Source: Psychromonas ingrahamii 37 | GTDB taxonomy: Bacteria; Pseudomonadota; Gammaproteobacteria; Enterobacterales; Psychromonadaceae | Direction of reading: 5' to 3' | Length of the DNA: 64,000 nucleotides | Assembly: GCF_000015285.1 (NCBI RefSeq) | Contig: NC_008709.1 | Span: forward strand, 3,906,001 to 3,970,000 | In this document: piece by piece, positions 21,301 to 28,574 of the stretch | How positions within the stretch are numbered: the stretch's first letter is position 1 | How the letters are laid out: each line of letters begins with the position of its first letter | The notes under the pieces: generated by a model | The model's database searches: none | What the model was told of the DNA's origin: nothing | The model's input: only the letters and a program-made list of their open reading frames with translations | Position numbers and translations under genes: made by a program

Positions 21301-21718
21301 TCTGGTTACCTATTTTTAACTCGCCGATATCACCATGGCTATAAAGATGAATCGCATCTATCTCGCTTTGCCCCCGCAATGCAGAGACCATCTGATCCAA
21401 TCCACTGTGATCACTATTAATCAGTATCACCTCAATATTATCTCCTAAGCCGTTCACTAGACTTTGATAATCTTCAACTTGAGTATCAACAAAAGCCACT
21501 TCACGACGATTGTTGACTTCTGTGGGTGCAGGCGCTGCAAAATGGATACTTTGATCGCTTGTTTCCTGTTGCGCAGCATCATTCTGATACGCAACATCAG
21601 TGGCCATTTCAACAGTTGTTGCTAGAGCCGCACCATCAAGCAAGATGCGCGGCTCTAACGCCATTATCAAAGGTTTACGACGAAAACGAATAGAAGTATT
21701 TATGGATTGCTTTTTCAT
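12320..21718 (-). CDS. Giant LEPR-XLL / DUF4347 / VCBS-repeat adhesin
   Basis: A 3132-residue surface protein. The basic N-terminus carries the LEPR-XLL motif (LEPRILL, 21-27) and no normal Sec signal. Residues about 73-220 are DUF4347 with HLYSHGDIGEL (H128) and LYGCYVG (C171). Residues about 240-780 are beta-rich domains, including a Cadherin-like region after NNAPSFSAPG. Residues about 780-2643 are fourteen near-identical 133-residue VCBS-type repeats ending TLTGSND or TLTGKND. Then come one diverged repeat, a putative-Ig domain (about 2775-2875), a low-complexity Pro/Ser/Gly linker and an acidic tail. I see no glycine-rich RTX nonapeptides. It sits between the small adaptor and the GAF-HlyD gene in one operon, so it is probably the cargo of that machinery. 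The ATG has an AGGGA ribosome site. Confidence 0.9.
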   Translation of the reverse strand: MKKQSINTSIRFRRKPLIMALEPRILLDGAALATTVEMATDVAYQNDAAQQETSDQSIHFAAPAPTEVNNRREVAFVDTQVEDYQSLVNGLGDNIEVILINSDHSGLDQMVSALRGQSEIDAIHLYSHGDIGELKIGNQTLTSDNLQANSELLSRLGQSLSESGDIMLYGCYVGADSEGQSFIDTIAELSGADVAASNDLTGAQNLGGDWDLEADNGTIETLALLSSEFNNVLGAPATTVSQLADAFSFAEGGAPVTVDSSISFSGGGSYTEGYIRFSVASATADDFFTLKGAANVNDNGAISIEGSDVYQGNGSSRDRIGSIDAVENGENGQALKILFSSPLPNSGFEEGTADWTIVDAEYGNGGDEINFDNYTIPLATNSDDNSTYTGGTGTVNVQTPNGMNFNGSIASTAGVDSTKALYLNSDGHILRSDQDSRGSFQTDGYGSIHGPYARSSVIGVENGDSISLEFNAQGIGDDYEVFGLLRKVDGNGDFISNNLDANNIVLFAERGADTSGYKTVTYSGLSAGDYRFEFVGGTYDGTGGLVVGSNLYVDNIRLISSASVTDSVASQIASQVQYQSTSGGTETARNVTVTAVNQSGTSGSDTIILNITLSNNAPSFSAPGVLDTVNEDSTSPSGATVSSLFDSLFDDPDVTAAPIDSLTGVVITADNSTSAEGAWQYSTDSGANWYAVGSVSDASGLVLSSASNLRFVPVADYNGTPGGLSVHAIDSSDNSINYTAGITRASYDVALAGNTGGITAVSSSAVALTTSIAAVNDDSVVTAVDVDGSIIDGTRLNDSGSIAFTDADLTDRPTANEVIKLVTAIRADGSTPLGLTDTQQAAIEAAFSLTPAVANGNDGSINWDYTIAVADLDFLAKDEVVTAVFTVTVNDGHGGLVAQDVTVTLTGSNDLPLVIATDVNGSIIDGTRLNDSGSIAFTDADLTDRPTANEVIKSVTAIRADGSTPLGLTDTQQAAIEAAFSLTPAVGNGNDGSINWDYTIAAADLDFLAKDEVVTAVFTVTVNDGHGGLVAQDVTVTLTGKNDVPLVIATDVNGSIIDGTRLNDSGSIAFTDADLTDRPTANEVTKSVTAIRADGSTPLGLTDTQQAAIEAAFSLTPAVANGNDGSINWDYTIAVADLDFLAKDEVVTAVFTVTVNDGHGGLVAQDVTVTLTGSNDLPLVIATDVNGSIIDGTRLNDSGSIAFTDVDLTDRPTANEVTKSVTAIRADGSTPLGLTDTQQAAIEAAFSLTPAVANGNDGSINWDYTIAVADLDFLAKDEVVTAVFTVTVNDGHGGLVAQDVTVTLTGSNDLPLVIATDVNGSIIDGTRLNDSGSIAFTDADLTDRPTANEVIKSVTAIRADGSTPLGLTDTQQAAIEAAFSLTPAVGNGNDGSINWDYTIAAADLDFLAKDEVVTAVFTVTVNDGHGGLVAQDVTVTLTGKNDVPLVIATDVNGSIIDGTRLNDSGSIAFTDADLTDRPTANEVTKSVTAIRADGSTPLGLTDTQQAAIEAAFSLTPAVGNGNDGSINWDYTIAAADLDFLAKDEVVTAVFTVTVNDGHGGLVAQDVTVTLTGKNDVPLVIATDVNGSIIDGTRLNDSGSIAFTDADLTDRPTANEVTKSVTAIRADGSTPLGLTDTQQAAIEAAFSLTPAVANGNDGSINWDYTIAVADLDFLAKDEVVTAVFTVTVNDGHGGLVAQDVTVTLTGSNDLPLVIATDVNGSIIDGTRLNDSGSIAFTDVDLTDRPTANEVTKSVTAIRADGSTPLGLTDTQQAAIEAAFSLTPAVANGNDGSINWDYTIAVADLDFLAKDEVVTAVFTVTVNDGHGGLVAQDVTVTLTGSNDLPLVIATDVNGSIIDGTRLNDSGSIAFTDVDLTDRPTANEVTKSVTAIRADGSTPLGLTDTQQAAIEAAFSLTPAVANGNDGSINWDYTIAVADLDFLAKDEVVTAVFTVTVNDGHGGLVAQDVTVTLTGSNDLPLVIATDVNGSIIDGTRLNDSGSIAFTDVDLTDRPTANEVTKSVTAIRADGSTPLGLTDTQQAAIEAAFSLTPAVANGNDGSINWDYTIAVADLDFLAKDEVVTAVFTVTVNDGHGGLVAQDVTVTLTGSNDLPLVIATDVNGSIIDGTRLNDSGSIAFTDADLTDRPTANEVIKSVTAIRADGSTPLGLTDTQQAAIEAAFSLTPAVGNGNDGSINWDYTIAAADLDFLAKDEVVTAVFTVTVNDGHGGLVAQDVTVTLTGKNDVPLVIATDVNGSIIDGTRLNDSGSIAFTDADLTDRPTANEVTKSVTAIRADGSTPLGLTDTQQAAIEAAFSLTPAVANGNDGSINWDYTIAVADLDFLAKDEVVTAVFTVTVNDGHGGLVAQDVTVTLTGSNDLPLVIATDVNGSIIDGTRLNDSGSIAFTDVDLTDRPTANEVTKSVTAIRADGSTPLGLTDTQQAAIEAAFSLTPAVANGNDGSINWDYTIAVADLEFLAKDEVVTAVFTVTVNDGHGGLVAQDVTVTLTGSNDLPLVIATDVNGSIIDGTRLNDSGSIAFTDVDLTDRPTANEVIKSVTAIRADGSTPLGLTDTQQAAIEAAFSLTPAVGNGNDGSINWDYTIAAADLDFLAKDEVVTAVFTVTVNDGHGGLVAQDVTMTLTGSNDVPTITADAASGISELTDASAQALSDSGTVSFTDIDNTDLIDITFESNNDIAWSNGTLDDVLATALVTGFGVGINDSAAPGNTEWSYDVSGHNLDFLSAGDTVNFSYTVTATDSQGAIATDTVEFIITGTNDIPEVTSRQLTDNETVIQMGDDYLLDISSLFSDKDSGDSFDNLELLIAGLPVGVSYNAETGIISGAPREPGKFIIVLTAFDTEGASVTRSFELTVTAVVQDDGVATGGDSTPPPAPENDTQSVESGFSAVPDGLVNNGGSSDPSGTGGFMGNKTLAGDAEPINEGTAADQATEQVILAEGGVLVVENQSQDGRTSISSSVDVTVSDSGEVIFNDVQQGAFSFVSLAVVVIENVADNELFIDIADTSQNSSKNYTGTLGSGEGLPGWVTLDPTTGSITINNPPLDQKEVTIRIETVDADNNKRVLELKLNLDELLKRQQINAESDLNENNQAQTEFLPLNGQMEAELLARDQYGDNLMALLHSA
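13790..19376 (-). repeat. Fourteen tandem 399-bp VCBS-domain repeats
   Basis: The unit is 133 codons; I count 14 full units. They differ at few positions, mainly DVDL/DADL, EVIK/EVTK, VANG/VGNG, AVADL/AAADL and SNDL/KNDV. The last three switch together as two haplotypes (VANG-AVADL-SNDL and VGNG-AAADL-KNDV) scattered along the array, apart from the last unit. This pattern is typical of gene conversion and unequal crossing-over. Confidence 0.95.
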
Positions 21719-21767
21719 GGTCTAAATCCCTTAAAGCACAGGCAATTATGCCTATTTATATGTAGGT

Positions 21768-22502
21768 TCACTGGGTCTGCGGCACATTAAATATGGCGAT
21801 GGCACTTAAACCGGGTATTAAGTTGGAATCAACTGGCAGCGCAACACGCACTATCACGGTTTGACTGACACTATCTATCGCTGGTGTTATCGCAGCAACT
21901 TTAGCGTCGACCTGCACAGCAACCTCGCTTAGCTGAAGATGCAATGGCATTCCAGTTTTAAGCCAGGCTAACCAGGCTGCAGGCACTACAACTTCAGCTT
22001 CAAGCTTGCGATCTCCGACAATTTCAATCAAAGCCTGCTGCTGACGTATATTTTCATGAGCATTAATCAGCAGAGCGACAACACGACCGCGCCATGGCGC
22101 ACGTATCTGACAACGTTCAGTGTTCAACTTGGCAATGCGCTGTTCAGCCTGGGATTGCGCGTATTCAGATTCTGTCAATGCAACATCGACGGCCCCGATC
22201 GCATAAAGCGCATTCAAATCCTGTGCATTTTCATATTTGATTTGAGCCGCTGCCACTTCAGCTGCGACCTTGTCGGCTTGCGCCTTATAGAGTTCACAGT
22301 CAAGTGCCACAAGAAGATCGCCTTTAGCAAAGGCATCTCCGGGACGAAGTGGTAGACGCACCACTTTTGCCGCTAACTCTCCTGACAAAACAGCACGATC
22401 AAATGCTTTGATCACGGCAGGAGCCTCATAATCCGCACTCCAAGCTGTTGCCGAAGTCAGCAGAAATAAACAATTTAGTGCAAAAGTGGATACTTTTAAC
22501 AT
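21768..22502 (-). CDS. Periplasmic membrane-fusion (HlyD/RND-type) adaptor
   Basis: 244 residues with a cleavable signal peptide (MLKVSTFALNCLFLLTSATA, cleavage near AWS-AD). The mature part is a minimal adaptor: first lipoyl half (LAAKVVRLPLRPGDAFAKGD), coiled-coil hairpin (about 75-135), second lipoyl half (CQIRAPWRGRVV) and beta-barrel. Its ATG overlaps the TolC-like stop by 1 bp (TAATG), so the two are coupled. The adhesin gene starts 49 bp downstream. It is shorter than typical RND or HlyD adaptors and has no retained membrane anchor. It probably links the TolC-like channel to the membrane-bound adaptors of the same operon. Confidence 0.85.
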   Translation of the reverse strand: MLKVSTFALNCLFLLTSATAWSADYEAPAVIKAFDRAVLSGELAAKVVRLPLRPGDAFAKGDLLVALDCELYKAQADKVAAEVAAAQIKYENAQDLNALYAIGAVDVALTESEYAQSQAEQRIAKLNTERCQIRAPWRGRVVALLINAHENIRQQQALIEIVGDRKLEAEVVVPAAWLAWLKTGMPLHLQLSEVAVQVDAKVAAITPAIDSVSQTVIVRVALPVDSNLIPGLSAIAIFNVPQTQ

Positions 22503-24049
22503 TATTGCCCCTTGCTCTCTTCTGCTTCAACGGCAGATTCAATGTTGAGCTTTAATTCACCTTTTTCCCATTGCTCAAAACGCTGGCCAATCCGCTTACT
22601 CAATTCCGGTAACTCAATCTGCATATAATCTTCTGGGAGTAAATCCATCCCCATAGTCACATAGATACGACCATAACTATTTTGCAGACCCGCATAAGCC
22701 ACATCACGACGCAATTCCGCGAGTAGCGTATTTAAGGATTCACGAATCAAATCAAGCGATGAAGCGCGCTGCATGCTTGCCGCCTTTACCGTCTGTTCGC
22801 TGATTCGTTCTGCTACATTCAAGTAATTGCCCGCTAAATCAAAGGTTTTACGCGCCTGCTGATAACGGATACGGGCAAGATGCACTTGTGTTAAGACCGC
22901 CATTGAAGCGGCTAATCGTTGCTCTTTGACTAAGGCAATACGCGTTTTAGCCATATCCAATTCTGTACCAATCTTAAACATATCTAACAAATTCCAGCTG
23001 ACCTGAGCACCCATACTGGTCCAATCCTGGTTAAGCAGATAATCATTGCTATCAGCATAAACGCCTGCTGTTAAATTAATACCGGGAAGCATATCGAGCA
23101 TTGCCGCCTTGGTTTCTGCCGCTGAGATGCGTTTTTGATAATAATTTTCAATTAACTCAGGTCGTTGTTGTAACGCCAGCTCTTCCATGTCGTCAAGTTC
23201 AACAGACAGTTCAGGAATTTGCTTTAACGTTGTATTCACATCAGCGAGTTCAAATTGTGTGCCAGGCTTAAGACCCACTAAGCTTTCCAACTCAGTCTTA
23301 GCACCGACCAGATCTTGACGTAAGGATTGCAGAGCACGCAAAATATCAAGTAATTCACGCTGATAATAAAGTGCTTCTAAAGGTGGCTGTAGTTGTTTAG
23401 TTTCTATCTGACGTGAATTTTTAAGCGCATTTGCCGCCTTTTCAATCAATGGGTTAATTTTAGTTAATAGTCGCTCGGCCGATACCGCACGCCAATAAGC
23501 GGCACGAACATCTTGCGTGATATTATGAACAACTTTACGCTCACGTTCTTTGCTAATAAGATAACGATCGGCATACTGATTAGCACGCACATAAGAAAGC
23601 CCAAAATCAAGAATATTCCAAGTAAAAGCAATACTTTGCGTATCACGTATTTTCTCTTGAGAAACCGAGTAAGCAGGATTAGTCCCGAGCGGATCAGGCA
23701 CTCCATTAGAAAAACTTGCGCTTGCCGAACCCGCGTAATTATCACGTTGTGTATATCCGGCTGAGGCTGTCAAACTAGGCAACATCTGATGCTGAACTAG
23801 CTTCATCTGCCCAAGAGAAAGTGCTGATTCAAGTACTTTAAGCTTTTTATCACGGTTATTAAGAACAGCCCGAGCAATGGCATCATTTAATGTAATGGCT
23901 TGTTCAACGGCGGGTTGTTGAGATAGTTGCTCAATATCACTTTTTGCAGTCCCGGCCATATCACCTGGAGAAATTGCGTTTGGTGTAACAGAACAACCAC
24001 TGATAGCCAGGGTTAGTGAAGTTGCGAGTAAGGTTTTTCTAAAGAACAT
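22502..24049 (-). CDS. TolC-like outer-membrane channel lipoprotein
   Basis: 515 residues. The signal peptide ends in a lipobox (LAISGC, Cys19), so it is probably a lipoprotein. Two outer-membrane-efflux repeats follow, with the long helices typical of TolC (for example about 45-110, 165-265 and 355-430). It is the first gene of the leftward five-gene operon and would give a duct across the outer membrane. No ABC or RND pump gene accompanies it here. Confidence 0.85.
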   Translation of the reverse strand: MFFRKTLLATSLTLAISGCSVTPNAISPGDMAGTAKSDIEQLSQQPAVEQAITLNDAIARAVLNNRDKKLKVLESALSLGQMKLVQHQMLPSLTASAGYTQRDNYAGSASASFSNGVPDPLGTNPAYSVSQEKIRDTQSIAFTWNILDFGLSYVRANQYADRYLISKERERKVVHNITQDVRAAYWRAVSAERLLTKINPLIEKAANALKNSRQIETKQLQPPLEALYYQRELLDILRALQSLRQDLVGAKTELESLVGLKPGTQFELADVNTTLKQIPELSVELDDMEELALQQRPELIENYYQKRISAAETKAAMLDMLPGINLTAGVYADSNDYLLNQDWTSMGAQVSWNLLDMFKIGTELDMAKTRIALVKEQRLAASMAVLTQVHLARIRYQQARKTFDLAGNYLNVAERISEQTVKAASMQRASSLDLIRESLNTLLAELRRDVAYAGLQNSYGRIYVTMGMDLLPEDYMQIELPELSKRIGQRFEQWEKGELKLNIESAVEAEESKGQ

Positions 24050-24398
24050 ACACTTATTCCTTTAAGCTAAAAATGTAAATTTATGGTTAATTTCTAATAT
24101 GTATAATAATAAAAAAATAAACAAGTAAGCTAAGGCTGATCTATATAAAATATAAATCTGTAAAATATAAAATATTCTGTTTTTTTGAATTTGAGCAGGT
24201 ATTTGTAATATTTAATTAAAAAATGGCAACTGAGCTGTTAACTTAAATATAATAGTAACGATCTTAGTGCAACCCCCCTCATTACAAAAACAGCACAACA
24301 ATCATAGCTTGTAGATGCAATACACTGCGATAGCATGATCTTTTCTCTGATAAACCATTAGCATGCTAATTTAAATCTATTTATTGCGGATCACTCTC

Positions 24399-24903
24399 AT
24401 ACCGAACCCATTACTTGAGCGCAGCAAAGGTATTTATAAGAAAAGAAAAATTCGCTCTACAACCATACAGCAAGGTATTTTACGGCTAATTGCAGAATAA
24501 AAGGGAGGGAATCAGTGCTTATCAACTTCTGGAGCATCTACAACAGCATAATGCTAAACCACCTTCCACTCATTAGTTGAACTATGAAAACACATAAAAA
24601 TAAGGCATGCATTTTAACCCGCATAAATAAGCAGAAAATTAATGGATTGGGTATAATATCTGTCGCACTTTAGAGAACTATTTTTTATTAATCGCCTCAA
24701 ATGCTTATCTTATGTGTGCTCAATTTGGTTTTGAACAGCTGATGCAGTTATTTATTTATGATAAGTGCCATAAAATTAGAGGGTTAACAGATTGGCGATA
24801 GGTGAGGTATTTTAAGAGTAGGTTAAAAAATATGGTTTAACATATTGGAAACTCATGGAGTTTGCGCTTAATGCCAGCATATTTCACCTATTGAAGTTCA
24901 ATT
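24399..24903 (+). pseudogene. Decayed duplicate of zur
   Basis: Nucleotide similarity to the zur gene at 8017 runs along most of its length in the same orientation. KIRSTTIQQG matches RIRFTPIRQQ; SAYQLLEHLQQH and NAKPPST are recoverable with frame changes; a long stretch near 24695-24770 (ASNAYLMCAQFGFEQLMQLF) matches SLNAYLMCAHFGCEHPMQLL; the end matches EVHGFCAQCQH. The start codon is ATA, stops occur after IAE and near 24575, and about 90 bp are inserted near 24590-24680. Similarity extends past the stop (GTTTAGCTTCAGC). Confidence 0.75.
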
Positions 24904-24944
24904 ATAAAGGAGTTTAGCTTCAGCGCTTAATTCAAAGCAAAAAA

Positions 24945-24972
24945 AACCCGTTACAAAAATTTGTAACGGGTT
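24945..24972 (-). terminator. Strong leftward terminator
   Basis: A 13-bp perfect stem (AACCCGTTACAAA and complement) with a tiny loop; on the minus strand a run of T follows directly. It lies downstream of polA, next to the zur pseudogene. Confidence 0.7.
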
Positions 24973-25224
24973 AAACTAAGGAAGTAACTATGAATTAACT
25001 AATTCATAGGATTAGTCAACAGTACTTCGATTAAGTTCATATCATTTTTAAAAAATATCAATTAATTTATCAAAAAGTTCTATGTTTATTCATTCTCTGG
25101 CTATGATCAGCCTTCTCTAGCATGACTAAACCTATCGCAGTTCAACTTTCACATGTAAATTTATGGGCCAAACTATTGCATATTTTTAAAAAGTTTGAAG
25201 AAAAAAAATTTAAAGCAAAAAAAT

Positions 25225-25246
25225 GCCTTACAAAATATTATAAGGC
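25225..25246 (-). terminator. polA terminator
   Basis: On the minus strand GCCTTA pairs with TAAGGC, followed by ATTTTTTT, 76 bp after the polA stop. Confidence 0.6.
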
Positions 25247-25321
25247 GTTTAAATTATTTGCATAACCAGCAGCTTAAGCAGTTCAAAAAGCAGTCAACGG
25301 CAATTTTCAAAAACTTATTAG

Positions 25322-28138
25322 TTAATGCGCCTCGTCCCAATTATCACCCACACCCGCATCGGCAATCAGTGGCACATCTAAATCAGCGGCTTTCGCCATA
25401 ATAGCTTGAATCTCTTTAGTGTAGGACTCAACTAACTCTTCTTTAATGCTAAAGACCAATTCATCGTGTACCTGCATTAACATCTGTACGCTGCCTGGAC
25501 TCTTTTGTGCAATCCAATCTGCCATATCAATCATCGCTTTTTTAATGATATCGGCAGCAGTCCCCTGCATTGGCGCATTGATCGCGGCACGCTCCGCGGC
25601 TTTTTTAAGCATTCCATTGCGGGATTTAATATTGGGCAATTGCAGACGGCGACCTAAAATCGTTTCAACATACGCTTTTTCATTGGCGAGGCTGCGCGTA
25701 TCTTCCATATAGATAAGCACACCCGGATAACGGTTGAAGTACTTATCCATGTATAACTGTGCTTCATGACGACCAATATTGAGCTGTTTAGCCAAGCCAA
25801 ATGCACTCATGCCATAAATAAGACCAAAGTTAATCGCTTTAGCGCTGCGCCTTTGCTCCGTGGTGACCTCATCCAAAGGCACCGAAAACACTTCAGAAGC
25901 GGTTGCTTTATGAATATCTTTGCCCGTTGAAAAGGCGTCCAGTAGTCCTTTGTCCTGTGAAAGATGGGCCATAATACGCAATTCAATTTGGCTGTAATCG
26001 GCTGCCACAATTTTATAGCCCGGTTGAGCGATAAAAGCTTGACGGATACGGCGTCCTTCGGCGCTACGAATGGGAATATTTTGCAGGTTTGGATCCGTTG
26101 AAGATAAGCGCCCGGTGACAGTGACGGCTTGCTGATATGAGGTATGTAAACGGCCGGTTTTTTCATTCACCATTTTTGGCAGTTTATCGGTATAGGTCGA
26201 TTTTAATTTACTTAAACCACGATGCTCAATAATTAATTTGGGCAAGGGATAAGTTAATGCCAATTCTTGTAAGACCTCTTCGGCTGTTGATGGCGCGCCT
26301 TTGGGCGTTTTCTTTAAAACCGGTAACTCAAGCTCATCATAAAGAATGGTCTGCAGCTGTTTTGGTGAACTAAGATTAAAGGGTTTACCTGCCTCTTCAT
26401 AAGCTAAGGCTTCGAGCTCCAATAAGCGTTTACCGATTTCAGCACTCTGTTTAGTCAATAAGTCGCTATCAATCTCAACACCACCACGTTCGATATCGGA
26501 AAGAACGGTCAATAAAGGTAATTCAATATTGTTAAAAACAGATAACAACTTAGGCTCAGCTGACAATTGTTCAAATAACTGTAAATGTAAACGCAGGGTG
26601 ACATCGGCATCTTCGGCTGCATAGGGCGCAGCTTCTATAATACTGATTTGATTAAAGGGAAGCTGCTTTTTACCTTTCCCTGCAATCTCTTCAAATGAAA
26701 TACATTGATGACCAAGATATTTAAGCGCCAGCGTATCCATATCATGTCGCCCGGTGCTATCAAGGACATAGGATTCAAGCATAGTATCAAACTTGATACC
26801 TTTTAATTCAATACCGTGATTGAGCAATACACTCCGGTCATATTTTAAATTTTGGCCGACTTTTTTATATTTTTCACTTTCTAGTAAAGGTCTAAGTTTT
26901 TCTAAGGTGGTGGTTAAATCTAATTGCTTGGGCGCATCAATATAATCATGGGCCAGGGGTAAATAAGCCGCTTCTATAATAGGCTGCTCGTCACTGCCAA
27001 CATTGCTTTGGACAGCAAAAGAGAGGCCCACTATTCTGGCCTGCATGTAATCCAGGCTGGTTGTTTCTGTATCAAAGGAAAATAACTCAGCGGCTTCTAA
27101 TTTGGCAATCCACTGTGTTAATTGCCCCTGCGTATAAATAGTTTTGTAGCCGCTGCGATCAATACTGGAGGTTGTCGCACTAGGGTTAGCAGTGGCAGTG
27201 CTAGTAGAGCTAGTCGCAGTACTGGAAACTGCACCTTGGTGGTTTGTCATACTGCCATTGTCTAACAGGGCAGATAACCAGCGTCTAAACTCCAATTGTC
27301 CGAAAAGTTTAATCAACGCATCGGTATCTTGGGCTTTAGGCTTAAAGTCTTCATAACTTTCAGATAATTCAACATCGGTTTTAATAGTGGCAAGTTGATA
27401 AGAAAGCCTTGCCATCTCTTCATTGTCCTGCATCTTTTTAGCGATAGTTTTACTGCCACGAAAGCCCAGGGCAGCGAGTTTGTCGAGGTTTAGGTAAATA
27501 TCATCCATCGAGCCCAGCCCCTGTAACATAGCCAGAGCCGTTTTTTCTCCAACACCTGGTACTCCCGGAATATTATCGACTTTGTCTCCCATTAAACCAA
27601 GATAATCGATAATCAACTCGGGTGGAATTCCAAATTTTTCATTAACACCTTCTACATCAAGAACGGTATTTGTCATAGTATTGATTAATAGCGTATTTGT
27701 ATCAACCAGTTGCGCCATATCTTTATCACCAGTGCTGATTAAGGTCGTGATCCCCTGCGCACTTGCTTGGCGGGAAAGTGTGCCAATAACATCATCAGCC
27801 TCAACACCCGGGATGGTTAAAATAGGCAAGCCCATCGCCTTAATAACGGCATGTAACGGCTCAATTTGAATGCGTAAATCATCGGGCATACTGGGTCGGT
27901 TAGATTTATACTCAGTGTACATATCATCACGGAAGGTTTTACCCTTTGCATCAAAAACCACCACCACATGACTGGGATTAAATTGTTTTAATAAACTTTG
28001 CAGCATATTAACCACACCATAAACAGCCCCCGTTGCTTCACCTGCAGAGTTGGTCAAATGTGGAGGTGAAAAAAAAGCGCGATAAAGATATGAAGAACCA
28101 TCAACAAGGATAAAAGGATTTTCCGGAATAGTTGCCAT
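25322..28138 (-). CDS. polA: DNA polymerase I
   Basis: 938 residues (E. coli 928), a replication and repair polymerase. The 5'-3' flap exonuclease spans about 1-290 ([23 protein letters not shown]). The proofreading domain spans about 335-530 and keeps its metal ligands ([10 protein letters not shown]), so proofreading should be active. The polymerase domain has motif A ([15 protein letters not shown]), motif B ([16 protein letters not shown]) and motif C (QVHDELVF). Between the exonucleases is a Ser/Thr/Ala-rich linker of about 20 residues (about 305-325), longer than in E. coli. Single gene, leftward. Confidence 0.98.
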   Translation of the reverse strand: MATIPENPFILVDGSSYLYRAFFSPPHLTNSAGEATGAVYGVVNMLQSLLKQFNPSHVVVVFDAKGKTFRDDMYTEYKSNRPSMPDDLRIQIEPLHAVIKAMGLPILTIPGVEADDVIGTLSRQASAQGITTLISTGDKDMAQLVDTNTLLINTMTNTVLDVEGVNEKFGIPPELIIDYLGLMGDKVDNIPGVPGVGEKTALAMLQGLGSMDDIYLNLDKLAALGFRGSKTIAKKMQDNEEMARLSYQLATIKTDVELSESYEDFKPKAQDTDALIKLFGQLEFRRWLSALLDNGSMTNHQGAVSSTATSSTSTATANPSATTSSIDRSGYKTIYTQGQLTQWIAKLEAAELFSFDTETTSLDYMQARIVGLSFAVQSNVGSDEQPIIEAAYLPLAHDYIDAPKQLDLTTTLEKLRPLLESEKYKKVGQNLKYDRSVLLNHGIELKGIKFDTMLESYVLDSTGRHDMDTLALKYLGHQCISFEEIAGKGKKQLPFNQISIIEAAPYAAEDADVTLRLHLQLFEQLSAEPKLLSVFNNIELPLLTVLSDIERGGVEIDSDLLTKQSAEIGKRLLELEALAYEEAGKPFNLSSPKQLQTILYDELELPVLKKTPKGAPSTAEEVLQELALTYPLPKLIIEHRGLSKLKSTYTDKLPKMVNEKTGRLHTSYQQAVTVTGRLSSTDPNLQNIPIRSAEGRRIRQAFIAQPGYKIVAADYSQIELRIMAHLSQDKGLLDAFSTGKDIHKATASEVFSVPLDEVTTEQRRSAKAINFGLIYGMSAFGLAKQLNIGRHEAQLYMDKYFNRYPGVLIYMEDTRSLANEKAYVETILGRRLQLPNIKSRNGMLKKAAERAAINAPMQGTAADIIKKAMIDMADWIAQKSPGSVQMLMQVHDELVFSIKEELVESYTKEIQAIMAKAADLDVPLIADAGVGDNWDEAH

Positions 28139-28574
28139 CGGATTGTTACCAAAATAAAAGAGAAATTAGTTTTGATTATACCGATCCGCTGAAAACTTGG
28201 AAGTGCGCTTGATAAGTAATCGCAAATGTATCTGCTAGAGATTCAACCGATAAAGTATTTAAGTTATTAACAAATCTGTAGAGAAATTTTCATTGTTAAT
28301 CAGTTGGCCTATAAATATTCAGCGCTAACCGGATTTTTATTGAATAATGACTTAAATATCGGTTGGTAAAGGTAAGTGTTTGTTCACTTTTCCTGCAGCA
28401 AGGCCTGTGGATAACTCTGTTAGTTGTTTTACACTAAATTTTGACTGTCACAACAAAGAAATTAAAAATACTTATTTTCAATATGTTACAGATTGAGTAT
28501 GACAAAAATAGGCACATAAGGAATTTTTCGATATGTGCATAAACAGAAATTTTTTTTAGTTGACGAACATCAGA
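28139..28574. other. Intergenic region upstream of polA with one DnaA box
   Basis: No gene seen. A perfect DnaA box (TTATCCACA on the minus strand) is at 28406-28414. The rest is AT-rich and presumably holds the polA promoter. One isolated box does not indicate an origin. Confidence 0.5.

Larger units (their letters stand above)
24904..25321. other. Intergenic stretch after polA with hairpins
   Basis: No gene seen. It holds two leftward terminators (separate entries) and a 9-bp-stem hairpin at 24988-25009 (CTATGAATT-AACT-AATTCATAG). I looked for a Spot 42-like RNA beside polA and did not recognise one. Confidence 0.5.

Noticed and set aside
24904-25321. Spot 42 RNA beside polA
   Set aside because: No Spot 42-like conserved start or C-rich terminator sequence seen; only simple terminators.
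28406-28414. DnaA box as part of a replication origin
   Set aside because: Only one perfect box, no AT-rich unwinding array, and no dnaA/gidA/mnmE neighbours.
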